From: Zanthoxylum bungeanum | Lineage: Eukaryota; Streptophyta; Magnoliopsida; Sapindales; Rutaceae | Assembly (NCBI GenBank): GCA_019454045.1 | Contig: SKCR01029076.1 | Coordinates: 101,601-165,600 of the forward strand | Length of the DNA stretch: 64,000 nt | Direction: 5' to 3' | In this document: positions 1 to 11,400 of the stretch, in pieces | Layout: every line of letters starts with the position of its first letter | Numbering within the stretch: position 1 is the stretch's first letter | Notes under the pieces: generated by a model | The model's input: the letters and a program-made list of their open reading frames with translations, nothing else | Told to the model about the DNA's origin: nothing | Database searches by the model: none | Translations under genes and position numbers: made by a program

Positions 1-296
1 GCATCATCAGCACAGTTCGGGAACAAAGCCCACACTCGGTGGTTCGGGAACAAAGCCCAGGGGTCGAAGCACCTCGCCACCGTATCAGCTCAGTTCGGTA
101 GTGATTCATAGAGATCGCAGCATCTTGCATGGATGAACCTCGAGGTCGCAACACCTCACCACCAGATCAACTCAGTTCGGAGCAATATACAAGTCAAGTG
201 GCAGCTGGCGAGCCAGGTAAGTAAAAATACATTACATAACTTTGATAGGATTGTCATTGTCACACACTGCACAAGTCCCATCAAAGTGGGGGCGAT
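1..296 (+). mobile_element. G0: 3' internal tail of a Tat-type Ty3/gypsy element
   Basis: This is the end of an internal region whose body lies left of the window. It starts with remnants of a tandem array (GGGAACAAAGCCCA occurs twice by position 60). It ends with a ~130-bp tail that recurs before the LTRs at 20821 and 47449 and in the G3 remnant (31605-31676). The last 14 bases, AAAGTGGGGGCGAT (283-296), are the probable polypurine tract, directly abutting the LTR start TGTAGG. No coding sequence is visible; the open frame at 133-525 runs into the LTR and has no recognisable domain. Confidence 0.8.
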
Positions 297-1156
297 TGTA
301 GGCACTGTATTTTTGCATATAAGTCCCGATGATGAGCCTCGTATGGAGGCACTACTCTTTAAGTTATGGAAGTCGTGGGAAACGAACGTAGGAAGGAAAA
401 ATTCAGAAATCAATACATTGTTAGACTTAATTCATTTTCTTAACTTCGGGTTCACTCGTTGGATCTCTGTTTTAAAATTCATCATTGGCCCAAAACCCCG
501 CAATCCACACCAAGCCACACACTAAGCCCACACACCACCAAGCCCACCAAAAGAACCCAAACACACGCCCAAAAGACCAACCACACGCCCAATCCCTCCA
601 AAATAATAAATCCACACATTAAACACATGTTGAAATAAAATCAAATCACCTTCCCAAATTAAAGAATCAAATCAAATCTAATAAATCACATTCCTAATTA
701 AATTAAATCCCTTTCCAAAACTAAAACAATCCCTTCCCTAAATTAGATAGATTTTTCCTTATGACACACTAATTAGAGATTTCCCCAATAATTACATATT
801 TCTTTCCATTCCCATACAAGGACAACCTCAACCCTCTCATATAAAAAGGACCTTAAACCAAACCCTTCAGTCTCCTAGCCTAGCACATTCACAGCAATAC
901 ACAAGGTAATAGCCCTGAGCATTCATGCCCAACAAAGAAAAACACCCTCTCCATTGCCGAAACCAACAAAGAAAAACACCTCTCTCCTCTTGGTAAGAAA
1001 CCCTAACAACCATCTCTCTCCATTTAAGCTTCTTCACGGCAGCCCTCCCTCACAGAACCTAACACACGTCCCTTGGCTCTAAACCTAGCACCCTCAACGC
1101 ACATAACTGAGCCCTTCAACATCAACAACACTCACGTCCACTGGTTCTAAACCTAG
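297..1156 (+). mobile_element. G0 3' LTR, left part (interrupted)
   Basis: The LTR begins TGTAGGCACTG, the start shared by G1, G2 and G3 (S1 has TGTAGGCATTG). A TATAAAAA box lies at 840-847, as expected for the U3 promoter. The LTR breaks off at 1156, where element G1 is inserted, and resumes at 23222. Both parts carry the same local phrase (CCTAGCACCCTCAAC), which confirms continuity. The joined length is about 2.18 kb. There is no matching 5' LTR in the window because the element extends off the left edge. Confidence 0.88.
840..847 (+). promoter_or_regulatory. TATA box of the G0 LTR
   Basis: TATAAAAA sits about 540 bp into the LTR and is followed by a C-rich, stop-rich leader. The same arrangement occurs at 13931, 21328 and 48084 in sister LTRs, so this is the likely core promoter of the family. 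Confidence 0.6.
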
Positions 1157-1187
1157 TGTAGGCACTGCATTTTTGCATATAATTCGC
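1157..1187 (+). mobile_element. G1 5' LTR, first 31 bp
   Basis: TGTAGGCACTGCATTTTTGC begins the 5' LTR of G1. It is cut by copia C1 after the target bases TTCGC (1183-1187) and continues at 13455. The 31-bp stub plus the right part equals the intact 3' LTR length within one base, which is strong support for the reading. Confidence 0.9.
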
Positions 1188-3236
1188 TGTTGGACAGTTA
1201 TGACCCATAGCGTCACTATTTGTACAGATCATGGTGTTGTTGTACAAATTAACTATGTGACAAGGAGATTGCGCTCTTATCATTTGTGATTAGATCACCT
1301 AGATGTATAAATGATAGGAGGTCCCTATGATTAGTTCCTGGATTGCGATGATATGAGACAGTATCAGTCCTCGAAGGATTAATCATTAAATATCCCTAGT
1401 CGTAGTATTATCGAGACTGGACATCGATAATGCGGAATAGGCTAGTATTACACTTGTGCGCATTGTGGGAGCACAATGACATAGTTCTCATATATTTAAG
1501 TATTGGATACTTATGCAAGTGCGATAGGAGGTTGTGTTTACCGATGGTGCGGAAACAGCTTCGCTCTGGATAGACCCCTCGGAATTCCATTGGTAGTATG
1601 ACTATGTGTCTATGGAAGTCCGATATCAGGGTAGGTGTATTTGGTCTTAACTTGAGACTTGCATCGCTAATACTTGCGACAATCGGTATGCTTTAGTTTT
1701 GGTCATCCAGGGCTTTAACCGGTTCTATGTACACCTCTGCTGGGTATATTGAGAATCGTAGTGTATTGGGTGTGATGTCAAGACGGAAGTATCACTCCAG
1801 TCATAGTGGAGATGATGTCATGTAGGATACGGTACTAGTGCTCTTAAGTACTGCAGTCATCGGGATGATATGACTAGGTCATGTTCATCCGATTATAGAG
1901 ACTAGTTACCAGACATCCGACATGTGCTTCGTACGAGGCAGACACATTCCAGCCCCAGGCCTAGCACGTGACATTCGATACTGGATCGCAATATGCAATA
2001 CTACGTATACTACGCCTGACATAGATTATATATTCCAGTAAGAATATTTCTATAGAATTGGGTAGGCACGGTGCTTTGCTATAAGCCAACCATGTCTTGT
2101 AAATCGGTAAGCACGTAGTACGAGGTACGCACGTATTCGGATAATCCGATGACCGTATTTACTGCCAACATATCCAGGGATCTCTTGGGTCGCTTCCCAA
2201 AGATTCACCGATGACAGTTGATTTAATTAGAATTAATCTGGGATTAATTAAGAGAGAGAAAAAATCTAGGATTAATTGAGGTATTATTTAATCTGGGATT
2301 AAATGTGTTCGGAAGAGAGGAGAACGCAATTAATTTGGAATTAATCGGTAGAATAAATTTAATGGTTAAATTTGATTTTTCTATTTAATTTATTCGTATG
2401 GGCTAAAATTAATATATCAGATATATTAATATGAATTGGATTTCATTACGAAATTAAAGTTGGACTTTAATACGAACGAACGAATTAATTTAGAATTAAT
2501 TCGTAAACGACGTTCGTAATATATTTGTGAGGCATCGTTATTTAATTAAATTATATTTAATTATTTAACGACGAAAGTTCGTTTAATCGGATTAAACGGA
2601 TCCGAGCCGCGGCAAATGTTCATAGAGACATTTTGAATTTTGAATTCAAAATGGTGGGGCCCACTTCACACATGTCACGCATGTGAAGTGGTGATTGGAA
2701 AGTTGTTGGCATTTATGCCAAAACCACTTACTTTCCAACCACTTGGTTTAGGTGAAACCAAAACCCCCAACTACATGGTTTTGGGTAAAAGGGTAAAACC
2801 CTTTAACAAAACCAAAAAGCCTACTCTCTCTCCTCACTTCCAACACTTGGAACAAAACACAAAGACACTCAAAAACCCTAGAATGGGCGTGAACATGGAG
2901 CCTCCCTCTCTTTGATTTTGTTGCAAAATCAACAAAGCTAGCACTTCATGGAATCAACTAAGGTGATAGGGAAACTAAATCAAGGGTTGGAATCATCACT
3001 CAAAGATTGGATCTTGGAGATCTTCATTCACAAATCAAAGCTTGGAATCAACAAAGGAAGGATCTTGGAAACCAACTCAAAGCTTGGAATCAACAAAGGA
3101 AGGATCTTGGAGATCTTCTTCTCAAAATTTTAAAAGCTCAAATCCATTCAATGTAAGTAATTCCGCAACTTATAATGAATTTATGAACACCTTTTCTTGC
3201 TTATTAGATCCTTGGAATGTTCTAGGAACACTTACA
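1188..3236 (+). repeat. C1 5' LTR
   Basis: This 2049-bp direct repeat pairs with 11401-13449. It contains a ladder of short palindromes (2231-2598; see findings) and an A-rich 3' part. It ends ACACTTACA, one base before the primer site. Short open frames inside it have no recognisable product and are not annotated. Confidence 0.93.
2231..2598 (+). repeat. Palindrome ladder in the C1 5' LTR
   Basis: Eight perfect palindromes of 7-11 bp arms lie in 370 bp. They are centred in 2231-2249, 2286-2304, 2329-2345, 2408-2430, 2453-2471, 2480-2504, 2544-2562 and 2580-2598. Four have the centre TGG and one TAG; the others have CAG, TAT and a single G. An example is ATTAAAGT-TGG-ACTTTAAT. The same ladder occurs at about 12440-12820 in the 3' LTR, 4869-5171 in C2 and about 54050-54310 in C3, with changed but still complementary arms. 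Confidence 0.8.
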
Positions 3237-3237
3237 A

Positions 3238-3251
3238 TGGTATCTAGAGCC
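3238..3251 (+). other. C1 primer binding site
   Basis: TGGTATCTAGAGCC lies one base after the LTR. It resembles the initiator-Met tRNA primer site TGGTATCAGAGC usual in plant copia elements, with an extra base or two in the middle. The minus-strand C3 copy has a variant (TGGTATCATGTAGCC), so the family seems to tolerate changes here. Confidence 0.8.
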
Positions 3252-3811
3252 AATTTTAAGCATGAAAATTGTAGGGTTCATGAGACTAAAATTTGGGGCT
3301 TTTGTGTTTTGAGCATGATTTCTTCAAATTGATGCTTTGAGCATGCTTAGAATATGATAACTTAGAGTTATGCATGATTAGATTTGAAATAATTGATTGG
3401 ATCAAAATTTTAAATTTCCCTTACCTTGGCCGAAACTCACTGTAATTGGACTGCAATTTACTTTTTTTTAACATGAAATGATGTGTTTAAATGCATGTTT
3501 AAATGTTGATTGTTGGTTTGATTGGATTGGAATCAAATTAAATAAAGTATATGTTAAAATCAAAGAGCATGTTGAGCATAAAATGATGTATTTAGGATTC
3601 AATTTGTGTTGAGCATGAAATGATGTGTTTTGGCTTCAATTTGTGTTGAGCATGAATTGATGGATTAAGCATGATTAATTAAGTTAATTGGTATTTTCGA
3701 AATATTGAGTTTAATTAATTAATCATGGCTAATACACTTTAATTAAAATAATTGTGATATTTGGAATATTATAATTATGTTAATAAGCCTTTAATTTAAT
3801 TGGGCTAAAAG
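3252..3811 (+). mobile_element. C1 untranslated leader, first part
   Basis: AT-rich DNA with diffuse repeats of GAGCATGAAATGATGTGTTT (3570-3660) and no coding capacity that I can recognise. It aligns with the leader of C3 on the minus strand (52678-53438). It ends at the target bases AAAAG (3807-3811) of the C2 solo LTR. Confidence 0.7.
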
Positions 3812-5928
3812 TGTTGGACAAAATGACCCATAGCGTCACTATTTGCACAGATCATTGTGTTGTTGTAGCAAATTAACTATGTGACAAGGAAATTGCACTC
3901 TCATCATTTGTGATTAGATCACCATAGATATATATAAATGAAGAGAGGTCCCTATGATTAGTTCCTGGACTGAGAATGATATGAGACAGTATCAGTCCCC
4001 GAAGGATTAATCATTAAATATCCCTAGCCGGAGTATTATCGAGACTGGACATCGATAATGCGGAATAGGCTAGTATTGCACTTGTGCACGTTGTGAGGCC
4101 ACAACGACATATTTCTCATATATATAAGTGTTAGAGACTTATGCAAGTGCGATAGGAGGCCGTGTTTCACCGATGGTACGGAAAACAGCTTCGCTCTGGA
4201 TAGACCATTCAGAATCCCATTGGTATTATGACTATGTGTCTATGGGAGGCCGAAATCAAGGTAGGTGTGTATAGTCTTAACCTGAGACTTACATCGCTAA
4301 TACTTACGATAATCAATAGACTTTGGTCTTGGTGGTACAGGCTTTAACCGGTTCTGCGTACACCACTTCTGGGTTTATCAGAGATTCGTAGTGTATTGGA
4401 TGTGATGTCAAGACGGAAGTATCACTCCAGTCATAGTGGAGATGATGTCACGCAGGATACGGTATTAGTGCTCTTAAGTGCTGCGCGGCCATCGAGATAT
4501 TATGACAAGGTCATGTATATCCGATTATAGAGACTAGTTACCAGACATCCGACATGTGCTTCGTACGGGGCAGACACTTATCCAGCCCTAGGCCTAGCAC
4601 ATGACTATCTGATACTGGGCCGATATGCACAATACAATCGTATACTACGCTTGATACATATCATAATATTCTTAAATGGATATGTCCGGAGAATTGGAAG
4701 ACTTGGTGCTTTGCTAGGAGTCGACCTTGTCTCGTAAATCGGTAAAACTTAGTACTTGGTACGTACTTGATTCGGATACTCCGATGACCGTATTTACTGC
4801 CAATATATCCGGGGATCTCATGGGTCGCTTCCCGATAATCCACCGATGACGCACAACTCGCACTCTTGTATAATCTGGGATTATATAGAAGAGAGAGAAA
4901 ATTAATCTGGGATTAATAACGGAGATATTTTATCTAGGATAAAATATTGTCTAGAGAGAGATAACGATTAATTTGGAATTAATCGATTAAATTAATATAT
5001 TCGATATATTAAACGAAATTAGATTTCGATGCGGAATTAAAATTAGATTTTAATTCGAGCGAACGAATTAATTTAGAATTAATTCGTTAGCGACGTGAAT
5101 AGTGAATTCGCTAGGCGTAATCATTTAATTACGACGCGACGGAAAAATCGTTAATTTAGAATTAACGAATCCGAGCCCGAGTGTGATTGTGAGCGCATTC
5201 GTATTTCAAATTCGAGTGCGGCATCGCAAGTCGCATCAAGCGTCAAATCATTCGTCACATCAAGCGTCAAAACAAATGTCACTTTGAGTGATGTGATTGA
5301 TTGATGTGATTGATTGATGTGATTGATTGATTGAAAGACATGTCACTTTATTAAAGTTGATATGACTTAAAGTTGATGGGAATAATGAAAGCTAGTGGAG
5401 GGAAAACTTTTGGTTTTTGGCTCCAAAATTCATTTAATTTATTAGATGAAATTAAATGGAAATTGATTATTATTTTGAAAATATATAATCAAAAAGAGCT
5501 TTACACTTTTCGGTAACATGCAAACACATTTCTTTCTCTCTCATTTTGCTCTCTTCTTCTCACGCCCAAAAGCTTAGAAGTTCACTAGTTTTGAACCAGA
5601 AATGGCGTGAACAAAGGGAAGCAAGAGTTGCGTTTTTCATGGTGATAACCGCAAGTGCTAGCACACTACGAGTCTTGCGAAGGTGGTTGGGAGGTTCGTC
5701 CATGAGCCGGGAACGTTTTGATGAAGCTTGAAGCTCGTTTTTGATGTTCAAAATGGCGTAAAACAGACCACCAAACTGCTGCAGTGGGCAGTGAACAGAA
5801 TTTCAGTTCGTTTTTGTTGCCAAATCGTCTCTCAACCGCTCGATGTAAGTATTCTGCACTTCCGTCGTTGTATTCGCTTATGATTCATGCTTGTATTTTG
5901 ATCTTGGGAACCTATAGAAACTCCAACA
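3812..5928 (+). mobile_element. C2: copia solo LTR
   Basis: The 2117-bp unit begins TGTTGGACAAAATGACCC and ends CTCCAACA. It is collinear with the C1 LTRs but visibly divergent. Flanks are AAAAG (3807-3811) and AAATG (5929-5933), an imperfect 5-bp duplication. No primer site follows it: the sequence after the end is C1 leader (TTTGGGCTTAATGGGCTTGG), which matches an uninterrupted relative in C3. It therefore reads as a solo LTR left after LTR-LTR recombination. The open frames at 5546-6023 lie in LTR or leader and show no domain. Confidence 0.85.
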
Positions 5929-5933
5929 AAATG

Positions 5934-8500
5934 TGTGTATTTGGGCTTAATGGGCTTGGTTTGACTAAGTTTGGTTTTGGACTTTTGGATTGGATCCAAT
6001 TGGGCCCAAAACAAATTCCATAAAGTCCAAATAGATCACTTGACCATTTAAAGAATTTAATTGGGCCTAATGGGCCTAAATTGATTTTTTGGCAATAGGG
6101 TGATTCCTATTGGGCCTTGGCATTTTGGGTTTGATCCATTATGGCCAAAGCCCATGCCTTAAGAATTAATTAAAAGCCCATTGGACTTTAATTAAAATGA
6201 CATTGGATGTTATTGGGCCTTTGAGACCCATTAAGATTGGATTTGGAATCCAAGTCTTTAAGGCTTATAAGTAAGTGTATATATTTAATTTGGAATTAAA
6301 TTGGAATTAGTATTGAATACAAATAAATTGGATTTAAAGTTGTAGTTCAATATAATTCAAGAATACTTATTTTGAGTATTTATTCTTAAAAGAGTTTGAC
6401 TCACGCAAATCAAATCGTTGTTTGAACATTAGATGGTCATTAATTCAAAGATTAATTAATTGGATTAAATTGATTGAATAACATGATTTATAGGAATACA
6501 TGGATGTGTTGTATGAATAATGTATATCAGATGGATATTAGAAGGGCTAGGGTAATTTTGGAAATTGTAATAAATTTAGAATTTATTTAAATTGGACCTG
6601 CGTGTCCAGCCTTTTATCTCTTTTCTTATTGTATTTCTCTTCTCACCTATTCCCCTCAATGTAAATGAGGTTTCTTTATTGTATTTTGTAATTGGGTAGA
6701 AGTTAGAATAGTTCTAGCCGGGGAGAGGAAAGAGAGTGATTTGGTCTAGGAATAATTTGTGACATATCCATCCGTATATCATTATTAATTTATTTATTTA
6801 TACGCGCTTTATTATGTATTTAGAATGCATGTTTAAGGGTGTATGATGATGAGACCTTAACAAAGATAATAAATTGGTTGCCAATTTGCACGCGAAAAAC
6901 CCTCAAAACATATTAAACATTTTTCCTTCCGTTGAGTGATTCTTACTCAAGATCCAAAGTTGGCATTGGTTTGTTGGCCAAAGTCAAAACCTTTTGTCAA
7001 TTGCGGATGTGTTTGAATCATGAGAGTTTTGTTCCATATCGGTGTCTTGTCCAAGTCGGGATTTGTTGGCCAAAGTCAAGATCACTTCTTGTCCATCGAC
7101 ATTGATTACGAGGCTTTCCATGTCAAAGGGTTCCGCTTAACTGGGATCACTAAGTTTGTTGTGCCAAAGCCAAGGCTTAGTTGATTCAGAAGAAAAAGGT
7201 TAGGTAATATATTTCATCTATTGGCATATATAAGATATATGTTTCGGACTTGGATGTCCACCTACTGGATCTAGGAATTGGATGAGATCCAATTGATCTT
7301 AGAGATCTACCTAGTTAAGTATCATACAATTTGTTGGCCAAAGTCAAGATTGTGTGTTATTTAATGAGATCCTAGCCCACTAGGAAACATGGTTTCCAGA
7401 GTACTCGACAGAGGGTTAGAGGATCGCAGAAAAATAGTGGGAGGCAAGTATTAGATTTGCAATATTCGTTTAGTTACTTGCCATACGCGCTCAATCAAAT
7501 ATCATTCGTCAAATAAATTATATATTAGTTGGACTAATATTTATTGTTGTTTTAATTAAACAGTTGGACTGTATTCAAACTACTTCATTTAAGTTAATTA
7601 TAAAATTGGATTATAGTAATCAATATATTTGAATTTTACCCTTCATTTATAGTTGGTTATATAATTGGATTATAGTAATCAATATTTTGAATTTTACCAA
7701 TCATTTATAGTTGATTATATAATTGGATTATAGTAATCAATATATATATATATATATATTTGATTTTAACCAATAAAATTATAATTAGTTATATAGTTAG
7801 ACTATAGTAATCATTACATTATATTGTACCCGAAATCATTGATTGGATAGTTAGACTATTGGAATCGAGATAACTGAAAGATTAGTGTTTAAAACATAAT
7901 CCTGGGTGAAAATGTGTTTAAACGGCTTTAATTTTCAAATTGGGAATCAATTTCAAGATAGTCCTGAAAACTAAGAAGTTACTTTATTTGATAAAATAAC
8001 AACTTAGGCTTAAGCCCGGAGTTAAGGAAATAGTATAGCATGATCTTTGTAAGATTTATGTGATGATAACTTTAGTGCTTAATCCATTATGCTTGCCATA
8101 AAGACTCCTTAATTTCCTAATCAGAACTAATGATTAGATCCTTAAAGTATGATGAAGAAATTGAAGGATCTTCATAGATCTATTCTTAGATCTTAGAAGT
8201 ATTAATTGTAATTAATAACTCTTGGAGAGTTAATGGCCATTCTCAAGGAGACAAAGCCAAAGTTTGCAATAAGGCAAGTAGCGCAAGGCGCATCTTACTT
8301 CAATATTCTAGAAGGCTAAGGCTTTGCAAAGGCTTCTAGAATATAGAAAATGGCAAAGGCGAAATCGTTATAGTCTTTTAGGAAGATAAAGGACATATCC
8401 TAAGATGTCTACCTAAACTATGGCAAACAGAGTCATTGAAGCGTGACTGCCGTATGGACAAGGCAGACATGAAGGAAGTGAATAGGGGCAAGGCTCCGGC
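5934..8500 (+). mobile_element. C1 leader and gag-equivalent region, no readable gene
   Basis: The first part is leader with repeated GGGCCTAATGGGCC-type phrases (5940-6260) that match C3. From 6960 to 7350 the phrase TTGTTGGCCAAAGTCAA recurs four times. A tandem block follows at 7575-7850. Gag should lie between here and 8500, but no gag motif could be read in any frame; it is either lost or decayed beyond recognition by eye. Confidence 0.6.
7575..7850 (+). repeat. ~65-bp tandem repeat with (TA)n in the C1 interior
   Basis: About four units contain ATAATTGGATTATAGTAATC, each beginning near TAGTTGATTATA. A (TA)11 microsatellite interrupts the block at 7738-7761. No coding potential. Confidence 0.7.
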
Positions 8501-8509
8501 TTCAACCAT

Positions 8510-9570
8510 GTTTGTCATAAACATGTTCACTAATAGTATTAAAATTGAATTTTAGATACTAAGTGTGATACATAAATATATGTACTGATGTGCAGAATCT
8601 GCTATGAGAAGGATACTAACTTCAAATGAGATTAATATGCGAATAGGAAATGGGACGACAATCGCTGTTTTAACCGTAGATACCTAAGTTTAGGAACTAC
8701 CCTTCGGGTATGTACTTAAATTAGGAAACTGTTAAAATGTAACTAGTTTGACTATAAACATTTATCTATATATCGTGTATAACTCGTTGCGAGTATACCT
8801 TTATATTCTAGAACACTAAAGTGTTTTATTTTATAAAGATGATATTGAGATAAACACATTATATGTGAATAACAATATTTATATTTTAATATAAATAAAT
8901 CTCAAACATATAACATGACAAACAAATAGCTCAAACTGATTTGATTAGATGAGACTTATTTGTGGCAGTGTTGTCTGGGACACAATTAAACAAGACTCGT
9001 ATATCCACACTTTTGAAGAGTGGATACTAGGACGGATTTGATTCCATTCAAATGATGTATGAGAATCTAGTTTATTAGGTAAAGTACCTAAAACACCTCT
9101 ACTTGGTAAAAGTGTAAGTTCCACCGATCTATTAGCCCTTGTTCATTGTGACGTAAGTGGGCCCATGTCTAGCTAGGCTAGAGGTGGATATGAATATTTC
9201 GTGACCTTTACGGATGTGGCATCGCGTTATGGTTGTGTTTCTTTTGAAGAACACAAATGGGAATCCTTTGGAGTTTCGACACGAAATAGACGAACAGATC
9301 GGACAAAGTATTAAAACATCACGGTTTGACCATGATGAAAATACTTAAGCAATAAGTTTCTCAAATACTTCAAAGAGTATAGTATTCTTTCAATAAGGAC
9401 TCCTCCCGGAACACGTCAATTTGACGGTGTGTCCGAACGGAGAAACCAAATTTTGTTGGACATGATAAGGTTAATCATGAGTCGCTCTGAGCTAGCATTT
9501 TCCTTCAAATGATAAGCATTTAACAGCGCAATACTTATTTTGAATAAGGTTCCATGAAAATTTGTTTGAC
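8510..9570 (+). pseudogene. C1 pol remnant: protease and integrase
   Basis: Copia pol can be followed through several frames. Near 8555 the frame reads LDTKCDT, where copia protease has LDTGCGSH, so the catalytic Asp-Thr-Gly has lost its Gly. MRIGNGTT follows at 8637. Integrase begins with STDLLALVHCDVSGPM (9120-9167), then YFVTFTDVASRYG (about 9197-9235), and continues with TPPGTRQFDGVSERRN near 9402-9450. Known family role: protease cuts Gag-Pol and integrase inserts the cDNA. Stops and frame changes between the motifs, including a TAG after GPMS, make the region non-functional. Confidence 0.8.
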
Positions 9571-10049
9571 AGATTTCATATTAGATATGAACGGGAAATA
9601 AACTAGGTTTTCTCACTCCTGAAGATTTGGGATGCTGGGCATGTGTTTGGATGATACCAAACTAGAACCCAAATTGGATAAGTGCTAATTGTAGGTTATC
9701 CTAAGGAAACCAAAGTATAGTGTTTATACAACTCACTAGAGAACAATGTAATTGTTGCTCACCATGCGGTTTTCCTAAGAGGAATACCGATATGCAGTGG
9801 TAAGTGGGAGGATAGTAAAACTCGATGAAAAATCAGAGTTATACTGTTCAAGGCACCAAGTCCTTAGTGGAACACAAACAGTTCATCAAGGATGAAGCTA
9901 TACCAATAATCTTCGAATACACAAGAACAACGTAGGTAGGAGAGAGTCAGAAAACAACCTGGGGTATGAGTTTCTGATCTCACCTCATAAAGATGTCAAT
10001 CTTATTGAGGAATACGAACTGACTACGCATGAGGAAGTGATACAAGGTA

Positions 10050-11390
10050 TCGACTCCCTATTATGGCAAAGTGTCATGAGTCTGAAATGGATTCCATGTA
10101 TAACAACTATGTTTGGACACTAGTTGTTGTACCGCAAGGTATTGTGCCTATTGGTACTATATAAGTCTTCAAAGAAGACATACGTGGATGGCAACATACC
10201 AACATACTAAGCTAGTCTTGTAGCCGAAAGATATCATTATCAACATTGTGTTGATTATAATGAAATCTTTTACCTGTTGCCACGTTAAATCCATTTGGAT
10301 AATGCTTGCTGATGCTGCATATTTCATTTATGAAATATGGCAGCTGAACCAAAAAATCGCTTTCCTGAAAAGGAAACCTTTTGGAGGATGTTTACAACAT
10401 CCTGACGATTTTGTCGTATCAAAACTAGAAAACAAGGTTTGCAGGTTATTCGATCCATGTTTGGATTGAATCAAGCATTAGGTTCTTGGAATTATCATTT
10501 TGATGTAATCATAATGGGTTAGGATTTAATTCAAAACGAGAAATGATTCTTGTGTATATAAGGAGGTTAGTGGGAGCGCACTGAAAGTGACTATCCTAAA
10601 TAATGATGATATGTCATTTCTTGGAAATGATATTCCCATATTATAATCGGTGAAAGCTTGGCTTTCATGAAAACTCTCCGTAGAATTCTTGGGAGAAACA
10701 ACCTTTATTCTAGGAATAAAGATCTACTGGGATAGATTTAAAGTTGTTAACACTCTCTGAGAACTCGTACATTGAAAAATGTACGTGACCCGGTGTCTCA
10801 TACGCTTTGAGCATATGGAGTCACAAACAGGTCAATCCAAGTGATAGTCACTGGATTGATAATAAGAACATTCGTTAGTATCTTAGAGAACTAAGGATGA
10901 TGTCTTAAACTATGGAGATGGAAAACTTGAAGTGACTGGGATCACTGTTGCAAGTTTCCTAACCGATTAAGCGACTAAAAGTCGTAACAACGGTACTATA
11001 CAGTTTGAATAACGGTATAGTAAGCTGGAAATCTTCCAAGCAAGATGTTGTTACCGAATAAACAACAAATGCGGGTTATTGCTGCTGCTGAGGCAGCAAT
11101 AGAAGCCATTTGGGTTGACTATAAATCTAATTAGATTAGATATAGTTCTGTTAGCAGCTGAGCTAGGCGTTAGCACAAGCTAAAGAATTAATGGTCTCAT
11201 TAACAATCCAGATATATACTTCGACTATTCATCTGATTCGTTCGGATCATACATCCTGGCGATGTGATGATCGAATAAATTGCATCAGACGATAATCATA
11301 CAAATCCGCTGACGAAAATCTTTCCTCGGCAGTTTGAGCGAACCGTACATAGTTCGGGTGTAAGACACTCGAGTGACTGGCTATAGGCCA
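10050..11390 (+). pseudogene. C1 pol remnant: reverse transcriptase and RNase H
   Basis: The RT entry motif EMDSMYNNYVWTLVVVPQ (about 10085-10140) matches copia RT, where a charged residue normally follows WTLV. The open stretch 10248-10469 carries YEIWQLNQKIAFL, a decayed form of YEIWQMDVKTAFLNG in which the first catalytic Asp has become Asn. ENKVCRLF and SWNYHFD follow. The second catalytic motif (YVDD) was not found. RNase H is represented by AAAEAAIEAIWV near 11085-11118 and the C-terminal NPLTKIFPRQFE (about 11299-11335). The element cannot make an active polymerase. Confidence 0.8.
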
Positions 11391-11400
11391 AGTGGGAGAT
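11389..11400 (+). other. C1 polypurine tract
   Basis: CCAAGTGGGAGAT directly precedes the 3' LTR start. GTGGGAGATTGTTGG is the standard end of plant copia elements and marks the plus-strand DNA primer. Confidence 0.85.
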
